Shown here one piece after another: positions 16,030 to 24,290 of a stretch of DNA of 64,000 bases (position 1 is its first letter; every line of letters starts with the position of its first letter). The notes beneath the pieces are model-generated. The model searched no databases. It was not told the origin of the DNA and saw nothing but the letters and a program-made list of their open reading frames with translations. This stretch comes from a virus: positions 1 through 64,000 of the IMG/VR virus record IMGVR_UViG_3300021083_000196; one strand, 5' to 3'. The position numbers and the translations under genes are program-made.

Positions 16030-16238
16030 CCACCGCTTCTAATACTCTTGCGCTCTCCGATGAGAAATGGATCGCCTATCTCAACAACCTGAAAAATGAT
16101 CACCGCAATCATATGCGCCGCGCCTGCGATGCCAACTACGGATCACAGGCCGACCGCATCCAGTCGATGTGTCGGGCCAACAATATCGCCGATGAATTCT
16201 TCCGCCTTACTCATGAAACTATCGAGTCCATGCCCTAA
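16026..16238 (+). CDS. Hypothetical helical protein
   Basis: 70 residues, MTTASNTLALSDEKWIAYLN; helical, two Cys. The start overlaps the stop of the GIY-YIG frame (ATGA), i.e. the original operon coupling survived the insertion. Not recognised. Confidence 0.65.
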   Translation: MTTASNTLALSDEKWIAYLNNLKNDHRNHMRRACDANYGSQADRIQSMCRANNIADEFFRLTHETIESMP

Positions 16239-16335
16239 TATCACCCCCGATCACCCTGCATCACTATCCCCTTGATTTCTTTGACTTGTGCGAAATCCCG
16301 ATCTCATGCAATAGTTGGATAAAGGGAGATCAGAC

Positions 16336-16479
16336 ATGACGCCGAAGAAAAAGACGACAAGACGCAAATCTACGATTACCCCGCGACCTGATTATCCCGT
16401 GAGCCTGATGCCATATTGGTACATCGGCGGCATCGTCTTCATGCTGTTGATGGCCTGCGCCGTTCTAGGCTCGAAATAA
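16336..16479 (+). CDS. 47-residue single-span membrane protein
   Basis: MTPKKKTTRRKSTITPRPDY followed by a hydrophobic YIGGIVFMLLMACAVLG. Good Shine-Dalgarno (AAAGGGAGATCAGAC) before the ATG. Positively charged N-terminus predicts N-in. Lies 17 nt before the portal gene. Confidence 0.7.
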   Translation: MTPKKKTTRRKSTITPRPDYPVSLMPYWYIGGIVFMLLMACAVLGSK

Positions 16480-16496
16480 CACAGCATCGAGGCACA

Positions 16497-18437
16497 ATGA
16501 AAATCTCATGGCCATTTATTAAAAAAGCTGAGGCCGCTGCCGCACCTGTGGTCGAGGCCATAAAAAATCCCAAGGGGTTCACATCAGGCGGCGAGGTGGC
16601 GGCCTTCTTCGAAGCCGATTACTCGATGCGTCATTCCAAGGCCATGGAGCGCAGCTTCGGTAAAACCGTGAACGCGCTGGGCTCCCTGAGAACTTTCGAT
16701 CTGGACACCGGTACCAGTGTCGCCATGGATGCCCAGATGAAGACCGTCATGGATAACTCGATACAGCAGGTCAAGTCGTTCACGAGTCAGAACCAAGGCT
16801 TCTTACCGATTCACATCCTCGAATGGTACAGCTCGCAGGGCTTCATAGGCTGGCAGGTCTGCGCTATCCTCGCCCAGAACTGGCTGGTCAACAAAGCCTG
16901 CAAAATGCCCGGCCAAGATGCGGTTCGTCACGGCTTCGAACGTGCGGTCAACAAAGGCGTCGAACTTGAAGCCGAAGTCTTCGACGATCTCCGTGCACTG
17001 GATAAGCGTTATAAGCTGAAGAACAATCTGATCGAGCACTACAAGTTCGCCCGCGTCTTCGGTATCCGCCATACGCTGTTCATCGTCGAAGGCATCGACT
17101 ACGAATTGCCGTTCAACATCGACGGCGTCAAAGAGGGCAGCTACAAGGGCATGACCCAGATCGATCCTTACTGGCTGGCTCCGATGTTAAGCCTTGAGGA
17201 TGCCAGCGATCCCTATAGCCAGAACTTCTATAACCCGACATGGTGGATGATCGGTGGCCGCAAGATACACCGCAGCCACTTCGTGATCAGCCGTAACGGA
17301 AACGATGTTGCGGACATCCTGAAACCAACATATTTCTACGGCGGCCTATCAACGGCACAACTGATCTTCGAGCGCGTCTATGCGGCGGAACGTACCGCCA
17401 ACGAGGCCCCGCTGCTCGCGATGACTAAACGCCTGCTGACCATCCAGACCGATACCACCAGGGCTATGAGCAATATCGATGCCTTCAAGGCCCGCCTCAC
17501 CGAATGGATGGTGTTCATCAACAACTTCGGCCTCAAGGTCTTGGGACTCGATGAGAAGATCGAACAGATCGACACCTCGCTCGCAGAATTCAACCAGACG
17601 ATCATGACGCAATACGAGCTTGTGGCCGCTGAAGCCGAAGTACCGGCTGCGAAATTGCTGGGCACATCACCGAAGGGTGGACTGGGTACCGAGGGCACCT
17701 ATGACTCGGACAGCTACCATGAATTCCTTGAAAGCATCCAAGAGCTGGAGATGTCGCCGATCGTTGAACGCCATACCCAGTTATGCCAACGCAGCCATAA
17801 TATTGCACCAGACGTCAACATGGAAATCAACTGGAATTCCACGGACAGCCCGACCGCCAAGGAACTCGCGGAGATCAACAAGATCAAAGCCGAGACCGAT
17901 GTCGCCCTGACCACCGCCGGATCCATCGATGGCCTCGACGGTCGTAAACGTCTGATCAACGACAAGGACAGCAATTATCACGGCATCGAAGAAAACGTCG
18001 AAGGATTTACGCTGGCCGCCGAAGAAGGTGACCCCGAGGGCGGCGGAGAGAATGATAGCGCGGACAGTACCGCCGCAGATGGCGGCCCGCTCGGTGGATA
18101 CTTCGATCCCAAGGCTGGGACATTTATGGGTGCACGCCTGATCACACATCAGCGATTCCTCGACGAAAAGAAGGTTACTGAAAAGATTGCGGCCAAGGAT
18201 TTCTTGGTCAACGTCACCCCTGAATTCGAAGATCAGGGCAAGATGTACAGAATGATTATTGATGGCCATCATAGCTTGATGGCTGCCGTCCGTAGTGGTA
18301 ACATTCCTGTGTTCACGCAGGACTTGCCTCGTAGTGAAGTATTCAATGCTGCGACAAGACAGGCAACTGATGGAAAATATACCGAACGACTTGAAAAAAT
18401 GAAAAAGAGACGAGACCCAGATAATATTGAAGATTAA
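16497..18437 (+). CDS. Portal protein (DUF1073 family) with DGHH C-terminal domain
   Basis: 646 residues. Dodecameric head vertex through which DNA enters. Residues about 60-490 match DUF1073-type portals (GFLPIHILEWYSSQGFIGWQ, INNFGLKVLG, PAAKLLGTSPKGG). After an acidic/Gly-rich linker (about 510-545) comes an extra domain with MIIDGHHSLMAAVRSG, resembling the ParB/sulfiredoxin-like 'DGHHR' fold. I prefer the ATG at 16497. The Pfam name of DUF1073 mentions anti-CBASS Acb1, but here position and size indicate portal. Confidence 0.88.
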   Translation: MKISWPFIKKAEAAAAPVVEAIKNPKGFTSGGEVAAFFEADYSMRHSKAMERSFGKTVNALGSLRTFDLDTGTSVAMDAQMKTVMDNSIQQVKSFTSQNQGFLPIHILEWYSSQGFIGWQVCAILAQNWLVNKACKMPGQDAVRHGFERAVNKGVELEAEVFDDLRALDKRYKLKNNLIEHYKFARVFGIRHTLFIVEGIDYELPFNIDGVKEGSYKGMTQIDPYWLAPMLSLEDASDPYSQNFYNPTWWMIGGRKIHRSHFVISRNGNDVADILKPTYFYGGLSTAQLIFERVYAAERTANEAPLLAMTKRLLTIQTDTTRAMSNIDAFKARLTEWMVFINNFGLKVLGLDEKIEQIDTSLAEFNQTIMTQYELVAAEAEVPAAKLLGTSPKGGLGTEGTYDSDSYHEFLESIQELEMSPIVERHTQLCQRSHNIAPDVNMEINWNSTDSPTAKELAEINKIKAETDVALTTAGSIDGLDGRKRLINDKDSNYHGIEENVEGFTLAAEEGDPEGGGENDSADSTAADGGPLGGYFDPKAGTFMGARLITHQRFLDEKKVTEKIAAKDFLVNVTPEFEDQGKMYRMIIDGHHSLMAAVRSGNIPVFTQDLPRSEVFNAATRQATDGKYTERLEKMKKRRDPDNIED

Positions 18438-18440
18438 GTT

Positions 18441-18764
18441 ATGACCTCAGCGGCCCACACTCCGAAACCCCCAAATACCCCCGCTGCTGAGGTCACCCAA
18501 TCCGTTGATATCACGATCACCCCATGCGAAGCCGTGATCGACGAAGATACTTATAACGAGCTGCTCAAGACGTTTCAGGCCGAGATATTCAAAGAGCTGA
18601 TGCTGATCCCCGACGGTAAGCGCACCAAGGAGAACATATTCTTGGCCCTCTATGACTACATGCACAAACAACATCTTTTCAAGTTCAGCGTGAATGGATA
18701 TGATATCAAGGTTCGGGTCCCTACACCCAATTGTATAATCCATGGAGTTGATATCATCACATGA
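18441..18764 (+). CDS. Hypothetical protein
   Basis: 107 residues. Pro/Thr-rich start, then an acidic helical body (DEDTYNELLKTFQAEIFKEL) and a C-terminal strand pair. Overlaps the next gene by ATGA. Not recognised. Confidence 0.65.
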   Translation: MTSAAHTPKPPNTPAAEVTQSVDITITPCEAVIDEDTYNELLKTFQAEIFKELMLIPDGKRTKENIFLALYDYMHKQHLFKFSVNGYDIKVRVPTPNCIIHGVDIIT

Positions 18765-18925
18765 ACTTTGACACTGAAAGAGCTGGCTTCCATCGCACCG
18801 AGAACAGAACCGAATGCGGACTGATACCGGCAACGAAACATCTTCTGGAACGCATGGGGCTGCAGAACAATACCAAGGTCTGCGAGAGCGTCGGTAAAAC
18901 CGCTGTAGTGTTGAATCTGAGATGA
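18761..18925 (+). CDS. Small hypothetical protein
   Basis: 54 residues, MNFDTERAGFHRTENRTECG; coupled on both sides by ATGA overlaps. No motif recognised. Confidence 0.55.
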   Translation: MNFDTERAGFHRTENRTECGLIPATKHLLERMGLQNNTKVCESVGKTAVVLNLR

Positions 18926-19068
18926 TAAAATCAATCATGATGAGGCTGAAATATCAGCGGTGGGTTATCTATGAGAGAGCGGGACTCATAAGCGTTCTTG
19001 TTATCTTTGGGTTTACTGTATACGTCCGCGTGGGCAAGAAGAAAATGCTATTTGGAGTGGTGTTCTGA
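18922..19068 (+). CDS. Small membrane protein
   Basis: 48 residues; basic start, then AGLISVLVIFGFTVYV as a probable membrane helix and a basic KKKM tail. ATGA overlap upstream, TGATG overlap with the next gene. Confidence 0.55.
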   Translation: MIKSIMMRLKYQRWVIYERAGLISVLVIFGFTVYVRVGKKKMLFGVVF

Positions 19069-19511
19069 TGACATCCAAAGATACGAATCCGAAAGATGCT
19101 GTAGGCATCAAGAAAGCACCGATGAGCACATTACCGGCACAAGTCGTTCTTGAGATCGGCTGCGCGATGCTGGAGGGAGCCAGAAAATATGGCCGTCACA
19201 ATTACAGGGAGTCAGGCGTCCGCGCCTCGGTATATTATGATGCCGCGATGCGACACCTCATGGCATGGTGGGAGGGTCAAGACATCGATCCCGATAGTGG
19301 TCTCAGTCACATCACAAAAGCCATGGCGTCGTTAATGGTTCTGCGTGACTCCATGATCCATGACATGATGACCGACGACCGGCCACCGAAGACGTCCGAG
19401 ATATGGATGTCCGAATGGAACGCGAAATGCGCGGCGATCATCGAGAAATATCCGGATGCAAAACCCTCTGTAACAGAGATCGGAAAACAATATGGCGAAA
19501 AAACGAAATGA
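19068..19511 (+). CDS. dATP/dGTP diphosphohydrolase-like (DUF5664) protein
   Basis: 147 residues. TNPKDAVGIKKAPMSTLPAQ, EIGCAMLEGARKYGRHNYRE, YDAAMRHLMAWWEGQDIDPD and HITKAMASLMVLRDS are the signature of the phage dATP/dGTP diphosphohydrolase N-terminal family (all-alpha NTP pyrophosphatase, Glu/Asp metal site). It probably adjusts dNTP pools. No PurZ-type gene is in the window, so there is no support for a modified (Z) genome. Confidence 0.85.
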   Translation: MTSKDTNPKDAVGIKKAPMSTLPAQVVLEIGCAMLEGARKYGRHNYRESGVRASVYYDAAMRHLMAWWEGQDIDPDSGLSHITKAMASLMVLRDSMIHDMMTDDRPPKTSEIWMSEWNAKCAAIIEKYPDAKPSVTEIGKQYGEKTK

Positions 19512-20349
19512 ACCATGGCAACCTAAAAAGCAAGCCGCTGTCATCACGGGCAACGTCATCGTGCCGCCTGCGGCAGTATCCAGCCGTTACCAAGCTGATC
19601 TCCGTGCACTCATCGACAAGATGTCCACGGAATACCACCGTGAAATTGAGCGACTATTCAAGACCGAAGACGTTCAGAAGTTCTTCGCACAGGACGACAG
19701 CCCTTCTGCTCAGGCGCGTATCTTAACCAATTATCTGTCACGCAAGTTCACGAGCATGTTCGCAAAACGTGCCAAGCCGATGGCGGAGCGATTCGCTGCA
19801 CAGTCGAATAAAGCCAATCGTGCACAAGTCGGCGAGAGCCTGAAAAAGATGTCGTCACAGTTCGCTGTTCCACGCACGGCCCTGAGTGAACATCTAAACG
19901 AGAACTTGAGCGCGATCGTTACGGAGAACGTGAACCTTATTAAATCGATCGGCCAGCAATATTTGTCACAGGTCAACGGCAGCGTCATGCGCTCGATCAC
20001 ACAGGGGACTGGATTGGCCCAGTTGAAAAAAGAGATTGATGCCCATAAGCAGGTATCACTACGTCGCGCCGAGATCATTGCTCTCGACCAGACCCGCAAG
20101 ACATCGCAGGCCCTGTCCCGTGCCCGCTATCAGGAAGAAGGCCTTACCCATTACGTATGGAAACATACCAGTGGCTCCGTGGAACCGCGTGAGCTGCATA
20201 TCGGATATGATGGCCAGATATTCGAGTACGGCAAGCCTATCCTCGTCCAGAAGGCGACGCGCACGCAGCCCGCTGTGTATGGGTTCCCCGGCACAGCTAT
20301 CAATTGCAGATGCCGCGCTGTGGCTGTAATACCGACTACAAAAGCATGA
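19492..20349 (+). CDS. Mu F-like head morphogenesis protein
   Basis: 285 residues. Long helical N-terminus, then the MuF/SPP1 gp7 core: ITQGTGLAQLKKEI, RRAEIIALDQTRKTSQALSR, YVWKHTSGSVEPRELH, and the closing FPGTAINCRCRAVAVI with the conserved CRC. Minor head protein delivered with the capsid. Start overlaps the upstream gene by 20 nt. The CRC end shows no fused toxin domain. Confidence 0.92.
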   Translation: MAKKRNEPWQPKKQAAVITGNVIVPPAAVSSRYQADLRALIDKMSTEYHREIERLFKTEDVQKFFAQDDSPSAQARILTNYLSRKFTSMFAKRAKPMAERFAAQSNKANRAQVGESLKKMSSQFAVPRTALSEHLNENLSAIVTENVNLIKSIGQQYLSQVNGSVMRSITQGTGLAQLKKEIDAHKQVSLRRAEIIALDQTRKTSQALSRARYQEEGLTHYVWKHTSGSVEPRELHIGYDGQIFEYGKPILVQKATRTQPAVYGFPGTAINCRCRAVAVIPTTKA

Positions 20350-20436
20350 GGCCGCCACTTGTAATGGCAGCCCCACTTTAAAGGAACGGTTGGCAGTCAG
20401 AGTTACAAGCTCTCTGCCCCCGCATCTCCCCAGTTC

Positions 20437-20595
20437 TTACCACATCTCTCTTATAACGGCCTCTGCGTATCCGGCTAAGTTGTAGACTCCGACCATCACG
20501 AGCACCCATGATGGAAGATGGAAATATTCTATGATAGCCAATGCGGGCGCAAATATCGCCATCTGCAGGAACCATCTCTTGAGTATTTTAGTCAT
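20437..20595 (-). CDS. Small membrane protein (leftward island)
   Basis: 52 residues, MTKILKRWFLQMAIFAPALA then IIEYFHLPSWVLVMVGVYN; two hydrophobic stretches. Last gene of a nine-gene leftward group set inside the rightward late operon. Overlaps the previous frame by 8 nt. Confidence 0.65.
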   Translation of the reverse strand: MTKILKRWFLQMAIFAPALAIIEYFHLPSWVLVMVGVYNLAGYAEAVIREMW

Positions 20596-20851
20596 CAAAC
20601 GCACTTCCGATGATCGCACCCTCAATCGCTCCTTCGACGCCACCATCTTCGGCACCAATAATAGCTCCGATGATCATGCCAGTGTTATCGTCATCATAGT
20701 TCCGCGAGCAGTTATCATCCTGATGGGCGAACGATCGTCCATAGTCGCCATATAGCTTTGGCGGCGGACATGCGGGCGGCAGCGGTTTATCTGGCCTGAC
20801 ATCGACATTCTTGACCCCGAAGGCACCTTTAAGCGTTGACCAAAATCCCAT
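20588..20851 (-). CDS. Glycine-zipper protein
   Basis: 87 residues; C-terminal GMIIGAIIGAEDGGVEGAIE then GAIIGSAF is a glycine zipper, seen in membrane-inserting or oligomerising proteins. Pro-rich centre. GGAG lies 6 nt before the third of three consecutive ATGs, hence the start at 20851. Confidence 0.65.
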   Translation of the reverse strand: MGFWSTLKGAFGVKNVDVRPDKPLPPACPPPKLYGDYGRSFAHQDDNCSRNYDDDNTGMIIGAIIGAEDGGVEGAIEGAIIGSAFDD

Positions 20852-20996
20852 CATCATCTCCTTCTTTTCTGATTTCAGCGAGCATCCGCGCCTTGAAGGC
20901 TTGGTACAACTCTTCCCAAAGTCCACAGTCGAGCCTTGGGTGCTTAATGGCTGCTGTCTTAAACCACTGTTGCGCTTCTTCTGGAGTGAGTGTCAT
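20829..20996 (-). CDS. Small hypothetical protein
   Basis: 55 residues, MTLTPEEAQQWFKTAAIKHP; helical. Start fixed by ATGA overlap with the membrane peptide upstream. Not recognised. Confidence 0.6.
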   Translation of the reverse strand: MTLTPEEAQQWFKTAAIKHPRLDCGLWEELYQAFKARMLAEIRKEGDDDGILVNA

Positions 20997-21103
20997 GCGA
21001 GGAGAATTCCTGCAAATATCAACCAACCCCATCCCGCATTACCGCTGGCCGCGACGACAGCCGCACAGATAAAGCAGACTACAGCGACTTCTCTCTGTGT
21101 CAT
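20993..21103 (-). CDS. 36-residue membrane peptide
   Basis: MTQREVAVVCFICAAVVAAS then GNAGWGWLIFAGILLA, two hydrophobic halves. Linked by ATGA overlaps to both neighbours. Confidence 0.55.
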   Translation of the reverse strand: MTQREVAVVCFICAAVVAASGNAGWGWLIFAGILLA

Positions 21104-21459
21104 TTCGCATTGCTCACATCATCATCGACAACCGTGCTGTGTTTTCCGTGGTGCTCGACATGTGTGGTGTGGGTGCCGCTGGCGGAGAAGTATATCGGAT
21201 GATCGTTGCAGCCGAGATTAATAGCGTACAGCTTTAAATCATTGACCTGTGAAACAAGCACAGGTGTTTTACAGGCTTCTTCTATGGCCTCATCAGCTGC
21301 CGCTTCCTTATTCTTCTTGTCTACGCACACCTGATCGCCTTGGCTGCATGTGGTCGCCCAATGAACCACGCATACGGCGCAGATCACTGATATAGCAATT
21401 AAAGCAATTGCTATTAAGAAGACACATACGTTAGATAAAAATTCTTTTATCGTTTCCAT
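21100..21459 (-). CDS. Single-span membrane protein with soluble tail
   Basis: 119 residues; strong hydrophobic helix (VCVFLIAIALIAISVICAVC) near the N-terminus, then a Cys-bearing and His-rich soluble part (HTTHVEHHGKH). Two Cys (TCSQGDQVC) could form a disulphide if the tail is periplasmic. Role unknown. Confidence 0.65.
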   Translation of the reverse strand: METIKEFLSNVCVFLIAIALIAISVICAVCVVHWATTCSQGDQVCVDKKNKEAAADEAIEEACKTPVLVSQVNDLKLYAINLGCNDHPIYFSASGTHTTHVEHHGKHSTVVDDDVSNAK

Positions 21460-21635
21460 TATTTTATAAATCCCATTTTGTTTTGTTGCTTATGAAGCTT
21501 ATTGCCATGCGCGTCGTATAGACCACTAAATGTATCTGGATCTTGTTCCGCGACCGTTACGCTATTTCTCTGAACATCAACAGGCTGCTGCAGCCAGCTA
21601 TTGTCATGCCATGGGCGCATCGTGCGGTGATACAT
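21459..21635 (-). CDS. Small hypothetical protein
   Basis: 58 residues, MYHRTMRPWHDNSWLQQPVD; no motif. TAATG overlap with the membrane protein downstream and 1-nt spacing from the gene upstream support it. Confidence 0.6.
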   Translation of the reverse strand: MYHRTMRPWHDNSWLQQPVDVQRNSVTVAEQDPDTFSGLYDAHGNKLHKQQNKMGFIK

Positions 21636-21636
21636 C

Positions 21637-21876
21637 CTATTTCAACTTCCTGCTGGTGTTAAGCTTGATCTCTTTAGGGGACACGCCATAGACGAGCTGG
21701 TGTTTACGGCGCGGCACCCTCATGACAAGATCAGAACGTAGATTGAATATCGTGAAATCTCCCATAGGGACCGCCTCGATATTCGTCTTGACTTTGACGC
21801 CGCGATCTTTCCAGTATTTCTCGAAGGCTGCCTGATGGCCTTGCTCAGTGACGAGGAAAATCGGGGTATCACTCAT
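21637..21876 (-). CDS. Small hypothetical protein
   Basis: 79 residues; strand-helix-strand start (IFLVTEQGHQAAFEKYWKDR) and basic C-terminus. ATGA overlap upstream. Not recognised. Confidence 0.65.
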   Translation of the reverse strand: MSDTPIFLVTEQGHQAAFEKYWKDRGVKVKTNIEAVPMGDFTIFNLRSDLVMRVPRRKHQLVYGVSPKEIKLNTSRKLK

Positions 21877-22649
21877 TTACGGGCATCCTTTGCTTTGAGG
21901 ATTTTGGTGTAGATGTCATGACCCATGCCATAAGGAACTTGCAGATTGAAATCAGACCCATGGAATGCGATGCGGTCATCAATGGATGGGCGCGGGAAGT
22001 TCTTTGTCCCTGTCGGCAAGGGGTTATCACGGCCTGAATATCTGTATGATGTTAAGAGGAAAGGAGCATATAGACCTTTTTCAGTAATGAAATACGGCCT
22101 TACACAAGGCGGCAAATCATTATAAATGGGCTGAACAATACACCGTTTGGTCGAAAATTCTGGCATATTGTGATATCCGCGATAATCTCCATGCCACCTT
22201 GTATTCGTGAAAGAAAATTTATCGTCGTCCTTCACCGCACTAGGCACCTCCTGAATCTCATATCGCACATCCACGGTGTTTTCAACCGGAGAGCCTGCAA
22301 TAAATTCGATTCGGTTTACGGTGTTCAGGTTTATCGCCGCTTCGTATGGATTAGATAAGCTACTGATGTAGTCGGTGTCCTGTATATTTCCGTTACGCTC
22401 AATGTAGAGGTTGAGGAAGTTACCCCATCTCTGCAATTTCAGGACATATCCAAGAGATTGTCGATTGTGCTCGTGCTTGAAGTCATTATAGATTTTATCC
22501 CTAACCGAAAACAGCTCTTGTTCTTTTAGTAGCCGATACTTCTCGACAAGAGCATTATGCTCTGTGATCTCGCATTTCTTGCACTCTGTCGTCACGTCGG
22601 CATCCCCCGCAGATTGTTTTTTCTCATTTCCGCAAAACCAGATTGACAT
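21873..22649 (-). CDS. Hypothetical 258-residue protein
   Basis: 258 residues. N-terminal CGNEKK and CKKCEI Cys pair, a helical region, then a strand-rich body (NRIEFIAGSPVENTVDVRYE). Largest product of the leftward island; no family recognised. Follows the AlpA-like regulator by 1 nt, so the two form one transcript. Confidence 0.65.
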   Translation of the reverse strand: MSIWFCGNEKKQSAGDADVTTECKKCEITEHNALVEKYRLLKEQELFSVRDKIYNDFKHEHNRQSLGYVLKLQRWGNFLNLYIERNGNIQDTDYISSLSNPYEAAINLNTVNRIEFIAGSPVENTVDVRYEIQEVPSAVKDDDKFSFTNTRWHGDYRGYHNMPEFSTKRCIVQPIYNDLPPCVRPYFITEKGLYAPFLLTSYRYSGRDNPLPTGTKNFPRPSIDDRIAFHGSDFNLQVPYGMGHDIYTKILKAKDARK

Positions 22650-22650
22650 C

Positions 22651-22839
22651 TTATTTTTCTACTTTGTTGGACTCAATCCATGCGGAGAGGTCTGACCCTT
22701 TGTAACGGACACCTCCTCCTAATTTGCAGTATGGGGGATTGAATTTTTTGATGTGACGCCATTTTTTTAGAGTGGAAGTCTTGATGTTGAGGATGGCTGC
22801 AACCTCTGCAGTAGTGTGGTATTTGTCGGCTTCGATCAT
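22651..22839 (-). CDS. AlpA/excisionase-type MerR-like DNA-binding protein
   Basis: 62 residues. Typical HTH_17: YHTTAEVAAILNIKTSTLKK, then PPYCKLGGGVRYKGSDLSAW. Binds DNA as an excisionase or small regulator. First gene of the leftward island, directly behind its own promoter, so it may autoregulate. Confidence 0.88.
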   Translation of the reverse strand: MIEADKYHTTAEVAAILNIKTSTLKKWRHIKKFNPPYCKLGGGVRYKGSDLSAWIESNKVEK

Positions 22840-22859
22840 ATTTATATTACCTTCTGTTG

Positions 22860-22899
22860 CCCTACATATACTTAAATCACCCTACCTATTCTTTGTCAA
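22860..22899 (-). promoter_or_regulatory. Promoter and direct repeats of the leftward island
   Basis: Minus strand TTGACA (22894-22899), 17-base spacer, TTTAAG (22871-22876). Two copies of CCCTAC (22860-22865 and 22880-22885) are spaced 20 bp, two helical turns, and flank the -10; likely sites for the AlpA-like protein encoded just downstream. Confidence 0.5.
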
Positions 22900-22956
22900 C
22901 TTGAAAACATTTTGACGTATTTTTCATCTCGTGTCCTTGATAGGGAAGGAGCACGA

Positions 22957-24279
22957 ATGTCATCACAGAACTCGCAGCAGTTGAGAGATGAAAACGGATT
23001 TATTACCGTTGAGCGTAATCCTATTTCCCGCGTTGGCGTATTCCCCTATTACGGACGTAACATCTCCGAAGAATGCGAACCGGACAGAATTTATAACGTG
23101 CTGCGCCCAGCCGAAGAACTGGCTGATCCTGAAGCTATGAAAAGCTTCGAGTTGATTCCTCTGGTAGACGATCACACCATGCTCGGCGGCAGCTTTACCC
23201 CCGCCGAAGAAAAAGGTGTCCAAGGCACAACCGGTGAACGCCTCGCATTCGAAGACGGGATTCTTTACGCGCCACTCAAAATTTTCTCCGAAACACTGAA
23301 ACGCCTGATCGCTAAGGGAAAGAAAGAATTGTCCCTCGGATACCGTGTCGGGCAATGGGAAAAGAAAAGCGGCATTTTTAATGGTCAAGCTTATGAATTT
23401 ATTCAACGCCAACTTCGTGGCAACCACATCGCATTAGTCGATCAGGGCCGTATGGGCCCCGCAATAGCAGTGCTCGATCACGCCTATGCCTGCGATGCTT
23501 TTGATTTAAATATCACCGATAAAATGATCTCAGAGAACGTAAGCGCAAGCAAAACGGAAAGCCAATCCGATGCTGCGGAAGACAACAAGGCAACTGATTC
23601 AACCGACAAAAAAGGAGCAAATGATATGGCTGAAGAAAAAGTCGAAGAAAAGAAAGGTGCAAGTCTCGATGACATGCACAAGTTTATGAAAGACAACCTC
23701 CCGATGCTGAAAAAGATCGGCGACATGCTGGAAGAACACAGCAAAAAAGATGGTGAAACAGAAGTCGAAGGCAACAAAGCCGAAGACGCTGACACCAAGG
23801 AAAAAACAGGCGAGCAAGAAGATGCCGCTGAGGAAAAAGAAGATAAGGCTAAGGACTCGGCTGAAGAAAAAGAAAAAGCCAAGGACGCCTCCGAAGAGAA
23901 GAAGGACAAGGAAGCCATGGACTCAATCAACAAACGCCTCGCTGCTATGGATAGCATGGAAAAACGCCTCGCTGCTGTTGAAGGCCGTGGCACCAAAGAA
24001 ATCCTCGCTGACCTCTCTAATCGCGACAAGCTTGTCGCTAAAGTAACCCCGCACATCGGTACATTCGATCACTCACTGATGGCTGGTGCAGATGAGGTCG
24101 CATCTTATGCCCTCGAAAAGCTTGGCAAGAAAGCTGCAAAAGGTACCGAGAGCGTAGTTCTTGATGCCTATCTTGACGGACTGAACGCGGCTAAACCCCG
24201 CATCGGTTTCGCTATCGACTCAAAGAAATCAACGAGTGGCAGCGATCTTCTCGCTAAAACTCTCGCAGACAGCAAGTAA
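22957..24279 (+). CDS. Prohead protease-scaffold fusion (DUF2213 family)
   Basis: 440 residues. Residues 1-190 resemble DUF2213 prohead proteases: [57 protein letters not shown] (His/Ser-type herpesvirus-assemblin-like fold). The remainder is a highly charged Lys/Glu/Ala coiled coil (about 225-330), the expected scaffold, and a C-terminal domain. AGGGAAGGAG precedes the ATG at 22957. It would cleave scaffold and capsid during head maturation. Confidence 0.88.
   Translation: MSSQNSQQLRDENGFITVERNPISRVGVFPYYGRNISEECEPDRIYNVLRPAEELADPEAMKSFELIPLVDDHTMLGGSFTPAEEKGVQGTTGERLAFEDGILYAPLKIFSETLKRLIAKGKKELSLGYRVGQWEKKSGIFNGQAYEFIQRQLRGNHIALVDQGRMGPAIAVLDHAYACDAFDLNITDKMISENVSASKTESQSDAAEDNKATDSTDKKGANDMAEEKVEEKKGASLDDMHKFMKDNLPMLKKIGDMLEEHSKKDGETEVEGNKAEDADTKEKTGEQEDAAEEKEDKAKDSAEEKEKAKDASEEKKDKEAMDSINKRLAAMDSMEKRLAAVEGRGTKEILADLSNRDKLVAKVTPHIGTFDHSLMAGADEVASYALEKLGKKAAKGTESVVLDAYLDGLNAAKPRIGFAIDSKKSTSGSDLLAKTLADSK
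23626..24279 (+). CDS. Nested in-frame scaffold protein
   Basis: An internal ATG in frame with the protease gene (its Met224) has AAAGGAG 9 nt upstream, and starts [20 protein letters not shown] exactly where the acidic/basic coiled coil begins. The 217-residue product would be a free scaffold, the same arrangement as lambda C/Nu3. An out-of-frame ATG 5 nt upstream gives only a short frame. Confidence 0.55.
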   Translation: MAEEKVEEKKGASLDDMHKFMKDNLPMLKKIGDMLEEHSKKDGETEVEGNKAEDADTKEKTGEQEDAAEEKEDKAKDSAEEKEKAKDASEEKKDKEAMDSINKRLAAMDSMEKRLAAVEGRGTKEILADLSNRDKLVAKVTPHIGTFDHSLMAGADEVASYALEKLGKKAAKGTESVVLDAYLDGLNAAKPRIGFAIDSKKSTSGSDLLAKTLADSK

Positions 24280-24290
24280 GGGGAAATAAT

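Noticed and set aside
17781-18272. 163-codon minus strand frame under the portal
   Set aside because: Shadow of the GC-rich portal gene; no start signal or motif.
16497-18437. Anti-CBASS Acb1 nuclease
   Set aside because: The DUF1073 name overlaps Acb1, but the length and position between terminase and MuF indicate a portal.
19068-19511. Evidence for a Z (2-aminoadenine) genome
   Set aside because: Only the diphosphohydrolase-like gene is present; no PurZ or DpoZ-type gene is seen in the window.
20391-20417. Terminator between converging MuF gene and leftward island
   Set aside because: GGCAG../..CTGCC hairpin with bulges, but no T run on either side; not called.
23484-24056. 190-codon Ser-rich frame on the minus strand
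   Set aside because: Antisense shadow of the Lys/Glu coiled coil of the scaffold; composition is a by-product.
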